Of a DNA stretch of 15,184 bases, positions 1 to 6,693 are shown in pieces. A model generated the notes under the pieces. It was not told the DNA's origin. It made no database searches and worked only from the letters and a program-made list of their open reading frames with translations. Position 1 is the first letter of the stretch. Every line of letters begins with the position of its first letter. Position numbers and translations under genes: made by a program. The stretch covers positions 1 through 15,184 of the forward strand of contig CALBUZ010000007.1 in the NCBI GenBank assembly GCA_937969105.1, given 5' to 3'. The DNA comes from an uncultured Collinsella sp. (GTDB taxonomy: Bacteria > Actinomycetota > Coriobacteriia > Coriobacteriales > Coriobacteriaceae).

Positions 1-95
1 AATACGATAAGCAACGAAGGCACAACCTCAACCCCGCACTGCGTCACAATAGAGCGTTAGATGCGAAAACAACTACTTCGAGGATTGGTGGTCAA

Positions 96-1490
96 ATGAC
101 CCAGGAGACGGTTACGAACGGCACTGAAGCCCTGTTCACTCGCGAAGGCATGCCGCCCGTTAAGGAAATGATCCCGTGTGCCCTTCAGCACGTACTGGCA
201 TCGTTTGCCGGCATCATTACACCGGCGGTCATCATGGCCGGCGTCTACGGCTTTAATAGCCAGCAGAGCACCGACATCATTCAGGTTGCGCTCATTCTTT
301 CGGCAATCGACACAGCCCTTCAGGCCTTCGCTCCCTTCCGTCGCATTGGCGGCGGCCTGCCCATCGTCATGGGCGTTTCGTTCGCGTTCCTGCCGGCCCT
401 TCAGGCCATGGGCGCCTCGGGCTTTAGCTTTGGCGCGCTGCTGGGCGGCGAGATCGTCGGCGGCGCCGTTGCGGTCCTCTTTGGTCTGGCCTACAGCAAG
501 ATCAAGTGGCTGTTCCCGCCCGTCGTGACCGGTACGGTCATCTTCTCCATTGGCGTCTCTCTCTATCCCACGGCCGTCAAGTACATGGCCGGTGGCATGG
601 GCACGCCGCTGTGGGGCACCCCGCAGGCCTGGTGCGTTGCTCTTATCACCTTCGCCGTGGTCTTTGCGCTCGCCAACTTCGGCAAGGGCACGCTCAAGCT
701 GGGATCTGTGTTCTTTGGCATGATCGTTGGCATGATCGTCTCCATCCCCTTTGGCATGATCGACTTCTCCAGCGTCGCCACCGCTCAGGTCTTCGCCCTT
801 CCCAAGCTCATGCCCTATGCGCTCGAGTTTGATCCCGAGGTCTGCATTACCCTCGCCGTCGTGTTCCCCATGGTTGCCATTCAGGTTATCGGTGACGTTT
901 CCGCCGCCTGCCTGGGCTCCATCGACCGTATGCCCACCGAGCGCGAGCTCTCCGGCGCTATCGTGTCCCAGGGCCTCACTTCTATGGTCGGCGGCCTGCT
1001 AGGCGGTCTTCCCACCAGCGCCCTTGGCCAGAACGTGGGCATCATCTGCTCCAACAAGGTCGTCAACAAGTGGGTCTTTGTGATCATTGCGGCCGTCTTT
1101 GCCATCGCCGGTCTGTTCCCGCAGCTCTCTGCCGTGCTCTCCGCCATCCCGCAGCCCGTCATCGGCGGCGCGACCGTCGGCGTCTTTGGCACCATCACCA
1201 TGAACGGCGTGCGCATGTTCACCCGCGAGGGCCTCACGCAGCGTACTACCACCATCGTCGGTACCTCCGTCGTCTTTGGCCTGGGTATCTGGATGGCCAG
1301 CGGTTGCCTTGCCGGCGAGGGTATGCCCACCTGGGTGTCCACCGTCATCGGCTCCAATGCCGTGACCCCCACTGCCATCATGGCCATCGTGCTCAACCTG
1401 ATTCTTCCGCAGACGCCGGTCGTGGCTCAGCACATCGATGCTGCCAAGGACGCTGCCGTGGATTTGGTTTTGCCCGAGAGCAAGAAGTAA
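96..1490 (+). CDS. NCS2-family purine (xanthine/uric acid-type) permease
   Basis: This 464-residue protein is a polytopic membrane transporter of the nucleobase:cation symporter-2 (NCS2) family, which imports xanthine, urate or related purines with H+ or Na+. Visible family features are the N-terminal QHVLASFAG block (about residues 29-37), GVSFAF near residue 91, the FPPVVTGTVIFSIG segment around 140-155 and the GLPTSALGQNVG signature around 301-315. The length is normal for the family. Two positions look unusual: the TM8 motif usually read as E-[ST]-[IV]-G-D is Q263-V-I-G-D267 here, and the family signature QNxGx4T has Asn320 where Thr is usual. GGTGG at 87-91 is a plausible ribosome site for the ATG. 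It is the first gene of the purine block and lies 196 bases before ssnA. The exact substrate is inferred from context; uracil is less likely. Confidence 0.9.
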   Translation: MTQETVTNGTEALFTREGMPPVKEMIPCALQHVLASFAGIITPAVIMAGVYGFNSQQSTDIIQVALILSAIDTALQAFAPFRRIGGGLPIVMGVSFAFLPALQAMGASGFSFGALLGGEIVGGAVAVLFGLAYSKIKWLFPPVVTGTVIFSIGVSLYPTAVKYMAGGMGTPLWGTPQAWCVALITFAVVFALANFGKGTLKLGSVFFGMIVGMIVSIPFGMIDFSSVATAQVFALPKLMPYALEFDPEVCITLAVVFPMVAIQVIGDVSAACLGSIDRMPTERELSGAIVSQGLTSMVGGLLGGLPTSALGQNVGIICSNKVVNKWVFVIIAAVFAIAGLFPQLSAVLSAIPQPVIGGATVGVFGTITMNGVRMFTREGLTQRTTTIVGTSVVFGLGIWMASGCLAGEGMPTWVSTVIGSNAVTPTAIMAIVLNLILPQTPVVAQHIDAAKDAAVDLVLPESKK

Positions 1491-1506
1491 CCAATTCGGT
1501 GCTATT

Positions 1507-1580
1507 CGCCGGCGGACGCATCGCCTCGTCCGCCGGCGCCATGCGGCGCCAAGCCGCACTTCAAAGGGCTTGTCCCTTTG
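1507..1580 (+). other. Hairpin cluster after the permease
   Basis: A perfect 12-bp stem (1507-1518 with 1527-1538, 8-base loop) lies 17 bases after the permease stop. A smaller GGCGCC palindromic stretch follows, then a perfect 7-bp stem CAAAGGG-CTTGT-CCCTTTG at 1562-1580. None is followed by a convincing T run, so these are not typical intrinsic terminators. They could stabilise the 3' end of the permease message or attenuate read-through into ssnA. The function is inference. Confidence 0.55.
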
Positions 1581-1643
1581 GTGAAGCGTTGACGGGAGAG
1601 GGCCCGTTTCCGGTGTAGGCCGGCGCTTCGCACTTCCGCCATG

Positions 1644-1680
1644 TCAGAGGTGTCAAACCCCGCCTCTGATGTTGAAGGGA
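1644..1680 (+). promoter_or_regulatory. Leader hairpin and ribosome binding site of ssnA
   Basis: TCAGAGG (1644-1650) pairs perfectly with CCTCTGA (1663-1669) around a 12-base loop. The ribosome site GAAGGGA follows at 1674-1680. The stem ends only five bases before this site, so its folding could affect translation initiation. The ribosome site decides for the ATG at 1687 over the ATG at 1669, whose first base lies in the stem. Confidence 0.45.
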
Positions 1681-1686
1681 GCATTT

Positions 1687-3042
1687 ATGCTTCTGGTCGC
1701 TAACGGTTCCGTCTTTACCCGCAACGCTCAGACTCCGTTCATTCCCAACGGTGCGGTCGCCATTGACGGAGATACGATTGTCGAAGTGGGCCCCGAGCGC
1801 GAGCTCAAGGCCAAGTACCCGGATGCCGAGTACGTCGACGCCCAGGGCAACCTCATCATGCCCGGACTTATCAACTGCCACACCCACATCTACTCGGGTC
1901 TGGCCCGCGGCCTTGCCATTAAGGGCTGCAACCCCACCAACTTCCTGGAGAATCTTGAGCAGCAGTGGTGGAAGATTGACGACAACCTGACGCTCGACGG
2001 CACCAAGGCCAGCGCCTATGCCACGATTCTGGATTCCATCCGCGATGGCGTTACCACGATCTTCGATCACCACGCGAGCTTCTGCGAGATTCCGGGCAGC
2101 CTCTTTACCATTAAGGACGCCGCTCAGGAGCTGGGCATGCGTTCGTGCCTGTGCTACGAGGTCTCCGACCGCCGCGGTCAGGAAAAATGTGACCAGGCCA
2201 TTGCCGAGAACGCCGAGTTTGCCCAGTGGGCCGCCAAGGAGCGTCGCGATAACGACAACCACATGATCGCCGCAATGTTTGGCGGTCACGCCACCTTTAC
2301 GCTGTCGGACGAGACCATGGATAAGATGGCCGAGGCCAACAACGGCCTGACCGGTTTCCACATCCACGTGTGCGAGGGCATGAATGACGTGTGGGACTCC
2401 CGCCTCAACCGCGGCGGCATCAGCCCCGTCGAGCGCCTGCTGCAGCACAACCTGCTCGGTCCCGACACCATGCTGGGTCACTGCATCCACGTGACGCCTG
2501 CCGAGATGGATATCGTCAAGGAGTCCGGCACCTGGCTGGTCAACAACCCCGAATCCAATATGGGCAACGCCGTGGGCTGCGCCCCCGTGCTCGAGTTCTT
2601 CCGCCGCGGCATCCCCGTGTGCATGGGCACCGACGCCTACACCCACGATATGCTCGAGAGCCTCAAGGTTTTCCTGATCATTCAGCGCCACAACGCCGCT
2701 ATGCCCAACGTGGGCTGGTGCGAGGCCATGACGATGCTGTTCGAGAACAACGCCAAGATGGCCAGCAAGTACTTCGATTGCAAGCTCGGCGTGCTCGAGG
2801 CCGGCGCTGCCGCCGACGTCATCGTTATGGATTACAAGCCCTTTACGCCGCTGAGCGAGGAGAACATCGACGGCCATATGCTCTTTGGCATGATGGGAAA
2901 AAACTGCCGCACCACCATCATCAACGGCCGCGTCCTGTACAAGGATCGCGAGTTTGTTGGCATTGATGAGGACAAGATCAACGCGTGGACCATGGCTGAG
3001 TCCAAGAAGCTCTGGAGCACGCTCAACGATCGCGCCTACTAA
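1687..3042 (+). CDS. ssnA: SsnA-type amidohydrolase (purine degradation cluster)
   Basis: This 451-residue cytoplasmic metal-dependent hydrolase belongs to the amidohydrolase superfamily (chlorohydrolase/deaminase branch, COG0402-like). It matches the SsnA family, whose genes accompany ygfK and xdhD in E. coli and in gut anaerobes that degrade purines. Metal-site residues are visible: H65-T-H67 in NCHTHIYSG, H225/H227 and E230 in FHIHVCEG, H265 in GHCIHV and D316 in MGTDAYTHD. The C-terminal GVLEAGAAADVIVMD is the usual composite beta-domain strand. The length is close to E. coli SsnA. The start at 1687 is chosen because GAAGGGA lies six bases upstream; the ATG at 1669 would add six residues and start inside a leader hairpin. 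Its substrate is not established from sequence; purine-ring deamination or hydrolysis is inferred from family and context. Confidence 0.9.
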   Translation: MLLVANGSVFTRNAQTPFIPNGAVAIDGDTIVEVGPERELKAKYPDAEYVDAQGNLIMPGLINCHTHIYSGLARGLAIKGCNPTNFLENLEQQWWKIDDNLTLDGTKASAYATILDSIRDGVTTIFDHHASFCEIPGSLFTIKDAAQELGMRSCLCYEVSDRRGQEKCDQAIAENAEFAQWAAKERRDNDNHMIAAMFGGHATFTLSDETMDKMAEANNGLTGFHIHVCEGMNDVWDSRLNRGGISPVERLLQHNLLGPDTMLGHCIHVTPAEMDIVKESGTWLVNNPESNMGNAVGCAPVLEFFRRGIPVCMGTDAYTHDMLESLKVFLIIQRHNAAMPNVGWCEAMTMLFENNAKMASKYFDCKLGVLEAGAAADVIVMDYKPFTPLSEENIDGHMLFGMMGKNCRTTIINGRVLYKDREFVGIDEDKINAWTMAESKKLWSTLNDRAY

Positions 3043-3056
3043 TTACAAGTAGATTC

Positions 3057-3171
3057 ACGCGCGTCGGATGTTTCGCCGCATCCGACGCGCGTATAGGCGA
3101 CCTCCGCGGGGTCGCCGGCGCTGTGCTAGCGCTACACCGTATTTGCGCCCGCCGCGCGGTCTCGCCGGGCG
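3057..3171 (+). other. Series of stem-loops between ssnA and ygfK
   Basis: Four inverted repeats follow one another. The first is a perfect 14-bp stem (3057-3070 with 3079-3092, loop tttcgccg). The second is a 7-bp stem GGCGACC/GGTCGCC (3096-3102 with 3110-3116). The third is a 5-bp stem GCGCT/AGCGC (3118-3122 with 3128-3132). The fourth is CGCCCG/CGGGCG (3146-3151 with 3166-3171), ending just before the ygfK ribosome site. There is no T run after any stem. They may act as mRNA processing or stability elements, or as a partial terminator separating ssnA and ygfK expression. This role is inference. Confidence 0.55.
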
Positions 3172-3175
3172 TTAC

Positions 3176-3183
3176 AGAGAGGA
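3176..3183 (+). promoter_or_regulatory. Ribosome binding site deciding the ygfK start
   Basis: AGAGAGGAG-like sequence lies seven bases before the ATG at 3191. The reading frame is open upstream to 3068, but that extension would translate the hairpin region into Arg/Pro-rich sequence and has no comparable ribosome site. Confidence 0.75.
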
Positions 3184-3190
3184 GCTCACT

Positions 3191-6190
3191 ATGAGCGACA
3201 TCATGAGGCCGATCCCGTTTTCGCAGCTGATGAACTGGATCATCGAGGAGCACAAGACTCAGGGCGCCGTCTTTGGCGTGCGCAAGATGGTCACGACCAA
3301 CCAGGAGGGCGCGCTTCCCATTTTTGACGAGCGCATCGAGACTCCGTTTGGCCCGGCCGCCGGCCCCAACACGCAGCTTGCCCAGAACATCGTGGCATCC
3401 TACGTGGCCGGTTCCCGCTTCTTTGAGCTCAAGACCGTCCAGGTTATGGACGGCGAGGAGCTCTCCAAGTGTGTGAACAAGCCCTGCATCGTGGCGCAGG
3501 ACGAGTGCTACAACTGCGAGTGGTCGACCGAGCTCGAGGTTCCGCAGGCCTTTGCCGAGTACGTGAAGGCATGGTTCGCCTGCCACCTCATCGCTCGCGA
3601 GTACGGCCTGGGAAGCCCGGACGGCTTTGTCTTCAACATGTCCGTGGGCTATGACCTGGAGGGTATCAAGAGCCCCAAGGTCGACGCCTACATCGAGGGC
3701 ATGAAGGACGCCAGCGGCTCCGAGGTTTGGAATGAGTGCCGCACGTGGGCGCTCGCCAACCTGGACAAGTTTGAGCATGTCGACGCCGCGTTTGTCGAGT
3801 CCATCCCGGCGCGCGTGTCCAACTCCATCACCGAGTCCACGCTGCATGGCTGCCCGCCGGCGGAGATCGAGCGCATCGCGACCTATTTGATCACCGAGAA
3901 GGGCCTCAACACCTACATCAAGTGCAACCCCACGCTGCTGGGCTATGAGTTTGCCCGCCAGCGTCTGAACGAGCTGGGCTTTGACTACATCGTCTTCGAT
4001 GACACGCACTTCCGCGAGGACCTGCAGTGGGCCGATGCCGTGCCTATGTTCGAGCGCCTGATTGCCCTGTGCGCCGAGCGCGGTCTGGAGTTTGGCGTCA
4101 AGCTCACCAACACCTTCCCCGTCGACGTGACGAGAAACGAGCTGCCTTCCACCGAGATGTACATGTCTGGCCGTTCGCTGTTCTCGCTGACCATCGAGGC
4201 TGCCCGCCGCATTACCGAGCAGTTTGACGGTAAGCTGCGCATCAGTTACTCCGGTGGCGCCACGGTCTACAACATTCGCGCCCTGTATGATGCCGGCATT
4301 TGGCCCGTCACCCTGGCGACCGACGTGCTCAAGCCCGGTGGCTACGAGCGCTTTAGCCAGATGGCCGGCGAGTTTGCCGATCTGGCCGGCAAGCCGTTCG
4401 CGGGCGTCTCTCTCGACGCCGTGACCGCGATCCAGACCGACTCGCTCACCAACCCGCTCTACAAGAAGCCGCTGCGCCCGCTGCCCGACCGCAAGGTCGC
4501 CGGCAAGAGCCCGCTTTCCGACTGCTTTACGACGCCGTGCCGTACGAGCTGCCCCATCCAGCAGGACATTCCCGCCTACCTGGCGGCTGTTGACGAGGGC
4601 CGCTACGAGGACGCGCTCAACATCATCATCGAGCGCAACGCCCTGCCGTTCATTACCGGCACCATCTGCCCGCATCCCTGCGGTCGTGCCTGTGAGCGTG
4701 CATTCTACGAGCCCGAGGGCGCCCAGATCCGCGCCAGCAAGCTAAAGGCCGCCCGCGAGGCCATGACCGCCGTGCTGCCCAAGCTGCGCGCCCAGGCCAT
4801 CGCCAACGACGGCGCGCGCAACGTTGCCATTATCGGCGGCGGCCCGGCCGGCCTGGCGACGGCGTTCTTCCTGACGCGTGCCGGCGTGCCCGTCACCATC
4901 TTTGAGGCCCGCGATTCGCTCGGCGGCGTGGTCCGTCACGTGATCCCCGAGTTCCGTATCGCCAGCGACGATATCTCCCACGACGCCGAGCTCTGCCTGG
5001 CCTTTGGCGCCAAGGTGCAGCTCAATGCTCGCGTTGATTCCATTGACGAGCTCAAGGCCCAGGGCTTCACCGACGTGGTCGTGGCCACCGGTGCCTGGAT
5101 GCCCGGCTCTGCGGGCCTGGGCGAGGGTGCCGAGCTCGACGTGCTGGAGTTCCTCGAGGCCGCCAAGAAGGGCGAGAGGCTCGAGCTGGGCGAGGACGTC
5201 GTAGTCATTGGCGCCGGCAACACCGCCATGGACGCGGCTCGCGTGGCCAAGCGCCTGGCTGGTGTGAAGAACGTGCGCCTGGTGTATCGCCGCACCAAGA
5301 AGCAGATGCCCGCTGACGAGGAAGAGCTCGATCTTGCTCTTGCCGACGGCGTTGAGTTCTGCGAGCTGCTGGCGCCTAAGGCGCTCAACGGCGCCGTGCT
5401 GACCTGCGACGTTATGGAGCTTGGCGAGCCGGATGCAAGCGGCCGTCGCAGCCCCGTCGCCACGGGCGAGACCGTCGAGCTGCCCGCCACCACGGTGATC
5501 TGCGCCGTGGGCGAGGGCATCGACGCCAGCCTGTACGACGCCGCGGGCGTCGAGCACGACCGTCGCGGCCGTCTTGCCGCCACCTCCACCGGCGTCGAGG
5601 GCGTCTGGGCTGCGGGCGACTGCCGTCGCGGTCCTGCTACCGTGGTCGAGGCTATTGCCGACGCCGCCGAGGTCGCCCGTGCCATCGCCGGCGTGGACTT
5701 TAACAAGTACGCCGACTGCAACGAGCAGGCCGGCCGCGAGGACACCTGCTACGAGCGCAAGGGGTCGCTGTGCCGCGACAAGCGCAACTGCACCAAGACT
5801 CGCTGCCTGGGCTGCGGCTCGGTGTGCGAGGTCTGCTGCGACGTGTGCCCCAACCGCGCCAACGTGGCCATTAAGGTGCCGGGCCTTGCCAAGCACCAGG
5901 TCGTCCATGTCGATGGCATGTGCAACGAGTGCGGCAACTGCGCCGTGTTCTGCCCCTACCAGGAGGGCCGTCCCTACAAGGACAAGCTCACCCTGTTCTG
6001 GAGCGAGGAGGACATGGAGAACTCCGAGAACGAGGGCTTCCTGGCCGTGGACGAGGACCACTTTAAGGTCCGCGTCGCCGGCACGGTCCGCACCGTCTCG
6101 GTCGATGCCGTCAACACCGGTCTGCCCGAGGCCGTCCGCCTGACCATCAGGGCCGTGCGCGACAACTATTCGTACCTTCTTAAGAAATAG
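3191..6190 (+). CDS. ygfK: YgfK-type flavin/Fe-S oxidoreductase (putative 'selenate reductase' subunit)
   Basis: This 999-residue cytoplasmic multi-domain redox protein is close in length to E. coli YgfK. In order it has an N-terminal TIM-barrel-like (dihydroorotate dehydrogenase-type) domain of about 440 residues and a GltD-like Fe-S segment with C450/C454 and C493/C497/C501 (CPHPCGRAC). A Rossmann FAD motif GGGPAG follows at 549-554, an NAD(P) motif GAGNTA at 674-679, and a C-terminal pair of ferredoxin-like clusters around residues 870-925 (CLGCGSVC...CP and CNECGNCAVFCP). The family was named for a presumed role in selenate reduction, but its genes cluster with ssnA and xdhD in anaerobic purine-degradation loci. 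Here it probably moves electrons between NAD(P)H and the following ferredoxin/XdhD pair. Eleven bases separate it from the next gene. No in-frame UGA is present, so it carries no selenocysteine. Confidence 0.93.
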   Translation: MSDIMRPIPFSQLMNWIIEEHKTQGAVFGVRKMVTTNQEGALPIFDERIETPFGPAAGPNTQLAQNIVASYVAGSRFFELKTVQVMDGEELSKCVNKPCIVAQDECYNCEWSTELEVPQAFAEYVKAWFACHLIAREYGLGSPDGFVFNMSVGYDLEGIKSPKVDAYIEGMKDASGSEVWNECRTWALANLDKFEHVDAAFVESIPARVSNSITESTLHGCPPAEIERIATYLITEKGLNTYIKCNPTLLGYEFARQRLNELGFDYIVFDDTHFREDLQWADAVPMFERLIALCAERGLEFGVKLTNTFPVDVTRNELPSTEMYMSGRSLFSLTIEAARRITEQFDGKLRISYSGGATVYNIRALYDAGIWPVTLATDVLKPGGYERFSQMAGEFADLAGKPFAGVSLDAVTAIQTDSLTNPLYKKPLRPLPDRKVAGKSPLSDCFTTPCRTSCPIQQDIPAYLAAVDEGRYEDALNIIIERNALPFITGTICPHPCGRACERAFYEPEGAQIRASKLKAAREAMTAVLPKLRAQAIANDGARNVAIIGGGPAGLATAFFLTRAGVPVTIFEARDSLGGVVRHVIPEFRIASDDISHDAELCLAFGAKVQLNARVDSIDELKAQGFTDVVVATGAWMPGSAGLGEGAELDVLEFLEAAKKGERLELGEDVVVIGAGNTAMDAARVAKRLAGVKNVRLVYRRTKKQMPADEEELDLALADGVEFCELLAPKALNGAVLTCDVMELGEPDASGRRSPVATGETVELPATTVICAVGEGIDASLYDAAGVEHDRRGRLAATSTGVEGVWAAGDCRRGPATVVEAIADAAEVARAIAGVDFNKYADCNEQAGREDTCYERKGSLCRDKRNCTKTRCLGCGSVCEVCCDVCPNRANVAIKVPGLAKHQVVHVDGMCNECGNCAVFCPYQEGRPYKDKLTLFWSEEDMENSENEGFLAVDEDHFKVRVAGTVRTVSVDAVNTGLPEAVRLTIRAVRDNYSYLLKK

Positions 6191-6201
6191 GCGAGTCTCT
6201 T

Positions 6202-6681
6202 ATGGCCAAATCCATTCAACATCACGTGGCCTACGTTGCCTGCGGAAGCGGCTGTGCTTCCGCAGGCGGCGACGCCCGCTGCAGCGAAGGCTGCATTGGC
6301 TGTGGCGCCTGCGTTACGGCCTGCCCCCACGGTGCCATCGCGCTGGTCGACGGCGTCGCCCGCGTGGACCGCTCCAAGTGCACGGGCTGTGGCCTGTGCG
6401 GCATGGCGTGCCCGCAGCGCGTGATTGCCTTCGTTCCCGGCTACCAGAACATCCTGGTGCGCTGCAACAACACCGATAAGGGCGCCATTGCGCGCAAGAT
6501 CTGCGACACCAGCTGCATCGGTTGCGGCATGTGCGCCAAAAAGTGCCCTGCCGGCGCTATCCGCATCGAGGACAACTGCGCCCATATCGACGGCACGGAC
6601 TGCCTGTCGTGCGGCATGTGCGCCGTCGTCTGCCCGCATGGCGCCATCCACGACCGCACCGGTATCGCCGCCGGCGTGTAG
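6202..6681 (+). CDS. Four-cluster ferredoxin, RnfB-like Fe-S domain
   Basis: This 159-residue soluble protein carries four CxxCxxCxxxCP motifs: C31-C41, C60-C70, C105-C115 and C134-C144. It probably binds four [4Fe-4S] clusters as two bicluster modules. The linker before the third motif (about residues 82-104: a CN-x-x-DKG-x5-KxC pattern followed by CIGCG) resembles the corresponding stretch of the RnfB ferredoxin domain. There is no N-terminal membrane segment, so it is not a complete RnfB. It sits in a tight unit, 11 bases after ygfK and 12 before xdhD, as expected for an electron shuttle between them. A weak ribosome site (AGGCGAG, 6189-6195) overlaps the ygfK stop, suggesting translational coupling. 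A perfect 11-bp inverted repeat lies in codons 13-22. Confidence 0.85.
   Translation: MAKSIQHHVAYVACGSGCASAGGDARCSEGCIGCGACVTACPHGAIALVDGVARVDRSKCTGCGLCGMACPQRVIAFVPGYQNILVRCNNTDKGAIARKICDTSCIGCGMCAKKCPAGAIRIEDNCAHIDGTDCLSCGMCAVVCPHGAIHDRTGIAAGV
6238..6267 (+). repeat. Perfect 11-bp inverted repeat inside the ferredoxin gene
   Basis: GCCTGCGGAAG (6238-6248) pairs with CTTCCGCAGGC (6257-6267) around an 8-base loop, 36 bases into the coding sequence. It encodes part of the Gly/Ser/Cys-rich stretch before the first cluster motif. A role in slowing or tuning translation is possible but inferred. Confidence 0.6.
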
Positions 6682-6693
6682 AAGGGAATCACC

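Noticed and set aside
3068..3190. N-terminal extension of YgfK by 41 codons
   Set aside because: It would translate the hairpin-rich gap, is Arg/Pro-rich, and lacks a ribosome site; the ATG at 3191 has a strong one.
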